Shown in pieces: positions 1 to 11,800 of a stretch of 64,000 bases of DNA. Below the pieces are notes generated by a model, which had not been told where the DNA came from, did no database searches, and saw only the letters and a list, made by a program, of their open reading frames with translations. Position 1 is the stretch's first letter, and every line of letters starts with the position of its first letter. Position numbers and translations under genes: made by a program. The stretch is from NCBI RefSeq assembly GCF_000003815.2, contig NC_049983.1:16059547-16123546 (forward strand), in the 5' to 3' direction. This stretch comes from Branchiostoma floridae. Its lineage: Eukaryota; Chordata; Leptocardii; Amphioxiformes; Branchiostomatidae.

Positions 1-157
1 CTTTAAGGATTTGATAGCTTGTAACTAAGTTTTATTATTAGGCTATTACTTAAATTTATATTAATTAAGTGGTGCACCTAAAAAAATTTTGGTGCACCCA
101 ATTTTTTAAGCTGGGTGCACCAGTGCACCTAATCCCAAAAATGAATTTTGAGCCCTG
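1..157 (+). mobile_element. Partial CAGGGCT-type MITE (GGTGCACC-rich family)
   Basis: Ends in TTTTGAGCCCTG at 157 and contains GGTGCACC repeats like the complete element at 62332-62657. The left end is outside the window or degraded. Confidence 0.6.
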
Positions 158-2772
158 TATTGTATTGTTTCAGGTATTGACTATTTCTCAGAAGCGATAT
201 AATGTGGATCAAACTTCCAAGTGCTTATTCCAACCCTGCTAACAATCACCATTCCAAGGACTGTGTGTCTCAGAGCTAGACGGAACTCTTGCCGATATAT
301 TTTAGGAAAGTATTCAAATTGCCAATCATCCTTGTATTAATGGACTCCAGACTATTCTACTGGGAAGCAATTAGAGGGGTGTAAAGAATAGGATGAATTC
401 CAGGGTATCAATTACCAACAGTGACACTCACAATTATCACAGTTATAATAGAGTAGATTCATTCCTCATGCTACCGACATCTTGCACACTGCAGTCGTCC
501 CTCAGAAGGACATCTGGAGCCGCAGAGTTCAAGTTTTAGACTTCTATTCAGCCTGTCGGCCATAAAGTTCCTATACGGGGAACATGTGGGTCCAGCGTCT
601 CTTCTGAAGATGTGACGTAAGTGTGTACGGTTGGCTTGAGGTTGTCCTTTCCCACATACTCTACTCAAAATTATCACAGTTACTGCATTCTGGCAGCTTG
701 AAGGTTTGTGGACTTAGGCATATTTTAAACTCTGCATCAACAAATCACACTAAAGTCTAATGTATTCCTCCCGGAAGCTGGAATAAGTGGTTATGTTATG
801 GGAGGTGGGAATGGTTGCTGAAGGGGAGGATTTTTGTGGCCACTGGGGAAGATTATTATCTGTGAAATCACAGATAACAGATGTTGCATTTTACTGTGTG
901 GCCTGGAGGCATACAGAGGACTTGCTACTTGCTAAACTTTACAACAAAATAACCTGCCTACATTTGAGGTTTCTGTTTGAGCTTGAGTTAGCTTTTAAAC
1001 AGCGCCTACAGTTAGATGTGCAAAGGTTAGGTGTGACTCGGGGTTGTCTCCTGGACCCATCCCTACATCCTGGGATGGAAATTTATTTCTTTGAATGGAG
1101 GAAAGTTTCACCTCATCAGTCCAAAAAATCTTTACTTCATGAGATGAAATTGATGAAAATGTATTACAGTTGTGTATTACAATTTAACATTGACCATCAA
1201 CAACATAGCCTCCCAAAAAATAATTGAGATGGAAAAGAATCTGAAGCCAGAGACAGCCCAGGTGTGACAGGATGTCAGGTGTAATATAACCAGCTGCTGC
1301 TGCACCGCGTGCCAGGGAAGCTGGTGTGTTATGCCGAGGGGCACTTATTCTGCCTACATAGATACACGTTCAGATACAGATGGAGACAATACTGTTTAAA
1401 AAGATACTGAATTTTGAAATGTTTTGGGAGATTATATACGGTGCCATCATATCTCAACAGCTGCCTTTGCACCAGGAAAAGGCTTTCCATCATGTAATCA
1501 CAGCTATGCTACGGATTCAAACCTGTCAGAGATAGATACAGAAACAACGGTTACTCCCATCTGTTCCAATACCCGCTACTGTAAATGCATTTAAGCTCGC
1601 GAGGATTTAATTTCGCGGAAGCGGGAAAAAGAACTTTTCGCGGTGGTTTTAAGTTCGCGGTAGCAACATGCACTGTAGTCGCTTACTGCTATAGAATGAT
1701 GTTGGCGGTGGATTTAAATTCACCGTGAAGCGGCCACCGCGAAAACTGCGAACATTAATCCACCGCGAAAGTTTCTGCATTTACAGTAACCCCAACCTTA
1801 ACATAGGTGTGTATTGGAATGTTGGCATGTAGGGACTGAGAGGGGCTTGTCTCTGAACCACAGATATAGATATACATGTAGATAGATTAACCATATCTCT
1901 ATTTTCAGCACCAAGGACAAGGCAATGCATTTTTTCAACCACTATATCAAACATGGCCCAAGCCTACTTTCTCCTCCTACCACAAAATGAAGACTTGGCA
2001 AAAACAATTACATGTGCAGCAATTGTTATTTACACAGAAGGCTTCCGAGAGAAAGTCGTTCACTGGAAAAAAAGGTTGCTGGAAACTTGTGTTCCTTTAA
2101 AAGGAATGAAAAAGACACTGTGTCCTCAAAGATTACATTGTTCTTTGACACACCCCTACTGCAAAGCTAGATTTGGTACACCCTAGTAGGACAAGCATGG
2201 TTTCCTTATTAAGCTGATAATGGAATGTTATCAGCTGTTCTGATCAGCAATAGTTACCGCTGAAGTCTGCAGTCCTCAGAAGTTCCCCAGCGATCAACTG
2301 CTGACAAACGATTAAGAGCTTTAGTTCTGCAACTTCTGTGCAGGATGCCTAATATAGATAGGAAAGGAAATTACAGTTTTTATAGATCTGCCATGCATAG
2401 ATTTATTTTGATTAGCCTTTCTCTATATCTTTCATTTATCAAAAGTTCAGTAGCCCAACGTCATACCATTGTGCCAGCCTTTTATTTAGCAATGAGCCAT
2501 TTTTGTGTATTGAATTTTTGAATCTTACTTTACAATGATGATCACTATTTAGAAATAATGAAACAACATTACTGTTTAATGTAGTCTGTGATTTTAAATT
2601 ATACTGAGTTACTCTGATTTTTTTTGCTTACCAATTTAGACCGATTTTAATTTTTTTTGTCCAAATTTCTAATTGAAATTGACACCATGCACTAGGTCTA
2701 GGTTGTAGGCCTGAGTAAAAACATCAGCTATGAGTTAATATTTTGCATTTATTGTTTCTCTCCTATCTTTAG
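158..2772 (+). other. Intron upstream of first visible CACNA2D exon
   Basis: No exon matching the family was found. A dispersed repeat at about 1261-1330 (CCAGCTGCTGC-rich) recurs near 30680-30750. A MITE lies at 1577-1788. Confidence 0.5.
1577..1788. mobile_element. MITE with TACTGTAAATGCA termini
   Basis: Inverted ends TACTGTAAATGCA and TGCATTTACAGTA surround internal palindromic CGCGAA and CCACCGCG blocks. A second copy lies at 43017-43225. Confidence 0.85.
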
Positions 2773-2832
2773 AGTCTGTCTGAAGCGGCAGAAGCTGCAG
2801 TTGCCAACCACAACTACAACCAGAGCATCAAG
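2773..2832 (+). CDS. CACNA2D: CACNA2D exon 1 in window (helix before VWA_N)
   Basis: Acceptor after TTTAG, donor GTAATA, 60 nt, phase 0 to 0. Encodes SLSEAAEAAVANHNYNQ followed by SIK, matching the helical segment (LALEAEKVQAAHQW-type) that precedes the YYNAKD region of vertebrate alpha2delta. Earlier exons must lie upstream of the window; I found none in 1-2772. Confidence 0.8.
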
Positions 2833-5800
2833 GTAATAAATAGAAAAAATTTAATGTATACTTTATTACTATGGCCTGTTTTATTTTGATTGATGGATAT
2901 TAGAAGAAGCCAGGAACATTTTCAGGTCAGCCTGTGACTCTAATCACCTTTGTATAATGTTATCCAGTTGACGGTCCCAAATTGTAGGATTGGAACAATA
3001 AAAAAGCAATGTTTTTCTCCTTTCTTTACAAAATATGATTCCTACAGTCTTTAAATGTGTACAGGTGTGATGTGTGTTCTGAACTTCGGATGCGTGTTTA
3101 CAAATTAGCAGCTTTGTTTTTGTTCAGACTAGCTCAACATTCTAGTATACTGCTCTGCCTGCCTTTTTTATAGAAGAATGTGATTGAATAACAAACATCA
3201 TGTTCTTTCATTAAAACAGAGATAATTTTTTTAGTTTTATCGCCAAAATCCAGGATTGTCTGTGGGGGCTTTTAGTCCTTTTGCTTTGAAAGACTCTTTT
3301 GACTCCCTATGAATTTAGATTGCAATTTTGAAGAAAAAGTCTTATTTGTTCGTCATTTTTTCATTGAGCTACGCTCAAGGAGTTTTAAGTCCTGCAAAAT
3401 AAGGCATATAAATTATAATTTGTCATTAGTGAGCAATTCCAGCATTAATCACATGTAGATGGGTCGAGGTGTGCCAACTGACCCAGGAAATCCAATTTCT
3501 ACTTCCCCCCGTCTAAAAATGCTGACAGACAGAGGACTGGAAACTCTCCAACTTTCTAATCATACCATATGTAATCATGCTTTTGGCTCTGTGCTATTTA
3601 TAGCATGTGAATCACCAAGACAAAGGCATCTGATTTTTGCCATCTGTTATTATCCATCCAGAGTGGTAATCAAATTACTGCGATGAATTCTTCTTCCTGA
3701 ATTAGGCCGGATTGGCACTTAATTAGAATTGATGGTGCCGTGATCCTTGAGCAGATTAGTGTGACTGTCGTTTCATCAATTATTCCCTCCAATGGCTGCT
3801 GCCGGTGTGCGATAGCGTTAGGAAAGTGTTCTAAATACTTGCACAGGGCTCGAAATAACACCTGCATATGCAGGTTTGTGCAGGTAAAATTGGACCTGTG
3901 CAGGTATTTTGGGTGTCTACCTGCACCTAACCTGTACTGGTCCATGTACTGGGTTTTAGACATAAATGCCCTATGATGTAGGTGTATGTGGATTGTTATA
4001 AGTTGCATTGACTGTTACCACCTATAAAATATAAAAGAAAAAATAGCAATGGCTCCTGAACAATTTTAGTATAATCCATGCTTCCTAAATTCAGAGTGAT
4101 ACAGGTAAAATTTGTCTGGTGCAGGTAATTTTCAATGTTACCTGCACCAGTGCAGGCATGCAGAAAAGTATTTCGAGCCCTGATCAATTATTCCCTCCAA
4201 TGGCTGCTGCCGGTGTGCGATAGCGTTAGGAAAGTGTTCTAATTACTTGCAAAATGTGCTGAAGCCCAGGGTTGCGGAATAATTTCTCAGTAGCAGGGCT
4301 CGAAATACTTTTTTCTGCATACCTGCACTGATGCAGGTAACATTGAAAATTACCTGCACCAGACAAATTTTACCTGCACCACTCTAAACTTAAGACTTAT
4401 GAATCATACTAAAACTGTTCAGGAACCATGCATTGCTTTTTTTCTTTCATACTTTATCAATGCAGCTAGTAACAATCCATACACACCTACATCATAGAAC
4501 TTTTATGTATAAAACCAAGTACATGAGCCAGTGCAGATTTAGGTGCAGGTACACATCAGAAATACCTGCACAGCTCCAATATGCATATGCAGGTGGTATT
4601 TCGAGCCCTGTTGCAAAATGTGCTTAAGCCCAGGGTTGCGGAATAATTTCCCTGTAGTGTGGTGTCAGCGGGTTATCTGTGAGCCTAACAAGTTTTGACA
4701 TCAACTTTTACCCATGATTTACAATGTACAGTGCACCTAACAGAAAATCATTAAAACACATTTATGAAAAGTATCTTAATATTAGCATTTTAATATTTTT
4801 GTTTGAAATAATACTAATCACTTGGAAATAAAGATCAAAGACATAAAGTATTTTGAAAAGATTCATAGATAATCGCCAAAAATAGAGAATGAGAAAAAAA
4901 TACAAAATCTGAAAATAAATGAGAGCTTCTGCATGGTACTAATTTACTTATGGCATACATAATATAATCATCAGACTGTTCTGTAACATATGTTAGTATT
5001 GACATTGTGCTTATAAAAAGGTCAATTAATCATCAATGTTGACAAAGGTGAAAGCTGCTCCAAGCTGATGACATAGCTGAAAACTAATGTCATTTCCTCT
5101 GTGACAAATGAAATTCCTCTGAGTCAGCATTTGTCCAAAATGCTGACAATCATGAAAAATCTGAAAATATGGTGATCAAAAAGAACTTTGAAATGTGAGA
5201 TCCTCAAATAACATTTGAAGACTCGGTTCTAGATGACTGTAATGTAGAATATCAAGTGTAATGTTTGCTAACTGCCCTCGCAGCAAATTTCAGGTCACTT
5301 CTCGGGTCTGATTGATTCTAATATTAGTATTTTAGTATTTTTATTATTATAAAACACTCTTGAAAACTGGACTGAGTTCTATATGTCTGTTATGAAGCAT
5401 ATGAAGTATAACGTTTGCTAACTGCCCTCGCAGCAAGTTTCCAGTCGCTCCTCGTGTCTGATTAATTTTCTCCCTCCCAGCCCCGGAGGTCGGAACAATC
5501 TTGTAATTTTCTAGGGATTAGGTTTAAAGGCGGAGAGAAGAAGGCCCCGGGACAGAGCTGTGGGAATGAACACCCTGTGTGCAGGGATAAACTGGGGAGT
5601 CAACTTTCCGATTCCTTCTGAAGTCCTGAAGACATGGATCAGCACCATGGACAGTGCCTTTTTTGCCTGTTGTTTTCTTTCTTGATTTTTCTTCTAAAAG
5701 TTAATTATGAAAGACCCCAAAACAAGAAAAGATTCAAATGGACCTTTTTCATGGTGGACATTGATTGCTTTTTAATGCCACACCAATGCATTTTGCTTTT

Positions 5801-8800
5801 TCTTTTTCTTAGGCCACACCAATTTTTCTTGGGAGTCAACTTTCCAATTCCTTTCAAAGTCCTGAAGGCATGGATCAGCACCATGGACAGGGCTGTTTTT
5901 TCGACTGTTGTTTTCTTTCTTGATTTTACTTTGAAAAGTCAATTGTAACAGACCTGAAATCAAGAAGTTGAGTAAGATGAGCATTTCATGGTGAAAATTG
6001 ATTGCTTTCCAAGGGCAAACTTATTTGTTAACCTGCTTCTTATTTTGAAACTAGAAGTAAAATTTGAGAAAGAGAGTGAAGATAAAGTTAAAATGTACAA
6101 GCAATCTATTCTAAACTACAAAGTAAAGAATGTTTGGCCAAATTTTGCAGAACTGCCTTAAATTTAGCCTGATTTGTAGTCAAATGCGGTGCCCTTGAAT
6201 TTAGCGTAAAGCATTTTGGGACCCCCCATGCACATCCTCTAAAAATTGCTGACAACATCTTTGCATAATCCACTATCTGAAACAACATGCATATACAGCA
6301 TGTTATTAGCAAGGTACAGCATTCCTTAATTAGAATTTCCATGTAGATCTTCTAATCCAAGTAACGTATTTCAATCCGGGAGCCAACCAAATCAATCGGC
6401 GCGGCCCAGTATTGATTGATTGACATCTGGAAATCAATGTAATTACTTCCACAGTACACTTTCAAAGCCACAAGGCAGTCCTTGAGTCCCCGTAATTGGA
6501 GAGGTTGTAAAATCAATGATAGCCCTAAGCACTATGTGACACATGAATCGAGCTGCAAATTGCAGATCTAAATCATGACAATGTAATGTGATTTGCAAGT
6601 GTTATGAATTGCGCCCGGGGTGCCAGCAGTGGATTATGCTCATCGAAGGCATTGTTTGGTGCCTATTTATTTTAATGAAGAAAGATGAGACTTGTCCGGG
6701 CATGAGTGTGTGTCTGTTTTCCCCTGTGTATAGGAAGTAGAGGCCATGGTGGGTTTGCTTGGATGTGAAATAACAAAACAGGACCTAAAAGCAAAATAAT
6801 GCAAAATAGCTTTTGGCTCGCCTGACATTTTGTTTACCAGAATATGGCCACTGTTCCTTTAACCACTGCACTATTTTTTGAGATTAGTAGATGTTCAGAG
6901 GTCACTGAGCCCCATCAAGTAATGATTTGGTGATAATGAATTTGTTGATCTGATGATCAAGAACAAATTTGACCAAAGGTCCTTGGACAGTGTAGTAAAA
7001 GAATAATGCATTTTACTCAATGATTACCATGAGCAGTCGTAGGCGTATTTAAGAGTGGTTTACTTTGTACGTAGTGTATTGTACTGTTGTCTTGTATTGC
7101 ATTTCTTTGTGTTGTGTTAATATTGTTTTGTTGTGTGCTACACGTATTGCAAAATGCTTTGTTGTATTGCACTATCATTTCATTATAGTGTATTTTGATG
7201 TGCTGTAATATGTTTTAAATATTTCATTGTATTTGTTATTTGCTTTGTAGAACTACATGTAGAAGACACCAACAGCAGGCAGCTATTGGCAAACAAGCCC
7301 TTTAAAATTAAATTGAACTCCAGACTTTCGATCAATAATAAGTTATAACTTTAAGTTTTTTTGTCAACTGACTGAGCAGTATCCATATTGTACATTAATG
7401 ACTACTGTTGTATTCATTAGTTCCTTTGCACAGAGTTGTAGACTCTATGGACTGACAGTAGTAGTAGTAGTAGTTTATTTAAAGACCGGCTCTAACATCT
7501 TCACACATCCACCCCCTCAGGTTGCAGATGTACCGTACTACAGTGCCATGGACGGCATCCCTGAACACAGGCTGCCTGGGCTGGCTGATGACAAGTGGCT
7601 GGGGGGACAGACTAACCGCACAAACAGCTCTATACACATCCCTGTCAACATCTATGAACAAGGTAGAATTAAAAGACATTTTGATGAATTTTATGATGTT
7701 AATGCACTAGAGAGAATACAGGCTGCAAGAAGTTACTGCTTTGCTCTGTATCTCATTCAGCTTGGAACCCATCTTTTAAAAATATCACCGAATTTTGCAC
7801 TCATGACCCAATTGTCCAGGACACATGACTGTATTGTGTGACATCAACAATGGCTCAAAGGTTGATAGAAGTCAATTCCACCCCTGTGACGGTTGAGAGA
7901 AGGTTCATGCTCTTTGTTTTGCCTTTTTCAATTTGTGTTTTTCCCCTACTAGATGCACACGTGCTGAACGTGATTGCCTGGTCCTCCCACCTGGACTCAG
8001 TGTTTATAGACAACTGGCAGCAGAACCAGGAGACTCTGCCCTGGCAGGCCTTCGCCAGCCAGACTGGAGTGTTCCGCATGTACCCCGCCAGACCCATGCA
8101 GCCTCACAGATTCGGCAGCAGTAAGAGCTTCACTCTACTTTTGTTTTATTTTCATAATTATCATGTTAGTCGTTGCTTGTGTGTTGTAACCAGAGCTGTC
8201 TCGAGGACCATACTTTCCATCTCAGGATGTAAAGTTACTTATTGGGACCAGGAAAAATCGCCTGTCCCATATATCTTCATGATACAAAAATGTTGTCTTC
8301 ATAAAAAAGACATAATATTTCAATATAACATTTAATGTGTTTTTCTAAGATAAATATGACAGATTTCAAAACACTATAAATCAACAGCATGAGCTCCCAA
8401 ACAATAAGTTGGTCTACTGTCTAGTCTCATAAGAAATCGACAGCTAGAAACAGCCCTGATTCAATGTAAATATATACTCACCTGAGATTACAACAGTAGT
8501 AGCAGTTATAGTTTCCCAGCATCATTTCTAAAGTTAACTGAAAACCACTGAATAGCTATCTTAAAGTGTATTAATATTATAAAGACAACATTTTCGCAAA
8601 ATGTGGAATATGTCTCTTCCAGTAATTTGCCTGAAACTAACACAGATTTTAATCTGTAGGTTTGCTATAAATATAATCACAAACCTATAATTACAAGAAG
8701 AGGTTGTGCTGTTGCAAACCTGTTACAAAGCAGATTTTGCTATTGCAAAGATGTAATTGTTAATATTTGCTAGAACAGCTAATATTTTGCTCATATTTGC

Positions 8801-11800
8801 TGAGACCCTACCATGTGATGCCATCAGTAGTTCTAAGCTCTGATTGGTTCATGGCAGAAGAAAAGGAAGATGAAGAAGAAAGGAGAAAGCAAAAACAATA
8901 TGTTTCCCCTTTGAGAAACATTACTTTCAACCATTGACTAATAGGATTTCGTAAGACTAGTTTCAACTAAAGCTTCAGGATGAAGTATAGAGGACCATTT
9001 TAATTGCGCACAACTATTTATGAGCCAATTTACAAGGCAATTAGTTGCTTAGGAAATTTACAACCTTTATAGTAATTACTGAGCAAACTATTATTCAACA
9101 TGGGTATATCCTCTATCAGGTGAGATGATCCTTATGTTGCTAATTACAAAATAACAGTAACGTTGTAATGAATTAAAAGATCAGGGGGATTCACAAACCC
9201 AGTAATACAATATAATACAAAAGCAATTTCAACTAGTCTTAGGGAAAGTGACAACTCTGCACAAAGAAGGATCATTCTTTAGAAATGTAAGAGGTGAATA
9301 GTTGAAAAAAGCTGACGAAACTGTGAAGTGTCTCTATATGCTGCAAGGGATATGTAGAAATTCAGTCATCATCTAAAACAAAACAAAAAGAAAGAAATAA
9401 TCATAGAACTACAGATCTAGAAAAACATGTACCATATTCATAATACAGGTTATTGCAGGCAAAACTAGAGCTAGTAGTTGATAGTTAAACTATGGTTTCT
9501 CGGCTAGTAGATAGGGAAAAAAAGTAGCTTTTGTAAGCTTTAAGTCAGCAATTATTTCTGGGCATATATAAGGAGTGATGTATGTGGTGAGAGAATAAGT
9601 TTGATGGCAGGATGTTTTCAATCCTTAATCTCATAATTTAACTTCTCCCAGAAAAAGTAACTTAGCTATTATTTCTGAACATACAAAGTGATGTATGTAG
9701 CAACAGAATAAGTTTGATGGTAGGATATTTCAATCCTCCTTCTCATAATTGCTTCTCCCAGATTCTTTTCTGCCGGGAACTCGCTGCGCGGTACCCACAC
9801 CAACTCGAGTCATATTTCACTCGGTACGCACTCAATACTATAGAAAATACATCTCGCCTTTCATCAGATAGCCGCATGTCCCATTACTGGATGAAATAAC
9901 TAAAGCTCTGCTGTGGGAACAGTTTTATGAATATAAATGCCTCTCCACATTGACTCATATCGATGGCGAGAGATTGCCTTAATTGGAAATGTTGTAGTTA
10001 TGGAAGCCAGCTGGTGTCGGGAGGATTTGGGTTCTAAGTCGTCGGAGATTGGATGTTTTGGTAGCGATGTATCAAGGGATCTAGTTTCTTTGGTTGTGTT
10101 TGGCTGCTGATCATTGTTAAAGCCCTATTTTCTTGTCAAGGATTAATGTGCCAGCTGCACAGTCAAGGACGATCACTTCTGAGATAGTGGCTAAGAGAGA
10201 GGAGCTGTGTTGGGGAAGCAGCTAAGAGGATTCTGTTAAACTATTGAACATCAACATAACTTCAAAGTTTCATGATTTTGCTGGGCACTCTATGACAGCC
10301 AATCGGCAGAGTGTTGGGCTCAGGCTAAAGAGGTCCTGAGTTCAAATCCTGCCGTGTCACGGATCTTGTGCCCTTGGAAAGGCTCTTATGATGACTTTTC
10401 TTACCTAACTCAGATGTAAATGAGTACATATAGTTGGGGCTAGTGGCAGTGACAGGCCTTTGTGGCATGTTCAGGCACGACATTAAGAAATTGGAGAACT
10501 ATACTAACAGTGACAAGTAATTTACTTAAGTGCAGCATCAGAAATCCCCAAAGATATCCAGCTGTCTAGAAAAAGATCTTGTTAACAATTTGTGCTAGTC
10601 GCAGTTGACACCTGAGGGTACCAAGCGGAAGTATGAACGTTACTGATAAGTCTGAGTCAGTGTTGTTTAGCCAGTAACAACCAGTGTCTAGGGAAACAAT
10701 TTACTGTCATAAGAAAAACAATGACAGATTGGTAAAATGTTACAGTAGTTCTCTTCTTCGCAAGCTCCAAAGAGAACTAAATTTTCCGTCTATTTCACAG
10801 ACAGACAAGTACTTAGCCGTTACGGTAGTGAGCTCACTGGAGAGATGGATGAAAGGTCAGAGGGTAAATGAGGTCAGAGGGATCAGCATCAGGGTAGGCG
10901 GTCACCTGACCGCTCTGCTCAGCTGATGTAAAACGTGACTGCTAAGACATTGTTGCAGTACCAATTACATAATTATATACACTTACTTTCTATTTGAAGA
11001 TAGACAGTCAAGCTCTGAGATTTCTAAGGAAAAATCCTTTTGACCGAGGACTGGCATTACAATTGAGCTACTTAATACTATTTAGATGAATAAAGTAGCC
11101 ATTACAACCTGTGGCTTAAAAGAGGGAATCTAAATGATATAATGGTGTCTTTAGAAAGTTTTATGTATTTTTTCATCTTCCAAATCATATTTTTGCATAC
11201 CAGTATTAGTTTAATCAATAATTCTTAGTTCATACTAACGATAAATTAAATCCATAGTGGAAAGGGGGCCTAAAGAATAATTTAAACTCAGAATGTACAA
11301 AAGAAGTCCTCAAAAAGATTCTTAAAGTACATCTATGTGTCTCAGCTGGTGCTATTGATCTGTACGGTGCAGAGGTCAGTCTGACAGTATGAAAAACTGC
11401 CTTCCCTGGAACTTTGCAGGTTACGCTCTGTGGTTTTAAATTGAATCTCGGATGAAAAATTCATTCAACACTCTCATGTTATGGATCGGATACATGGCAT
11501 GGTGTCCACAAGCTTAAGAGTGAAAAAGTTGACTTCTTTTTTAGCAAAATGCTTTCTTTTCAAAATTAAAGATTGTTGCATTGGAGTGGCATAATGGTTA
11601 GTTACAGTTGTGTAAAACATTGGACTCAAAACCAATTGGTCCCGGCTTTGAATCTTGCCATGCCCCAATGTTGCCGTCTTGGGATAGGCAGCAAGTTTTT
11701 CAATACTTCTTTCCCTAATGATGGACTGACACCCCTGGACAACTCTGTCCACGCAAAGGGTGCCAAAAAACACAGTCACGCAGATCTGGTGCAACAAATA

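Larger units (their letters stand above)
2833..7520 (+). other. Long CACNA2D intron
   Basis: Holds the double-MITE structure at 3775-4657, a duplicated block (GTTTGCTAACTGCCCTCGCA at about 5265 and 5415), a tandem pair near 5596-5940, and a unique-looking ATTGATTGATTG-rich block at about 6360-6660. Confidence 0.6.

Noticed and set aside
787-2186. Two plus-strand ORFs upstream of the first exon
   Set aside because: No similarity to the alpha2delta N-terminus or any known domain, and no fitting splice sites.
10281-11790. True tRNA genes
   Set aside because: Boxes A and B are diverged, no clean cloverleaf is visible, and the sequences carry a shared SINE body.
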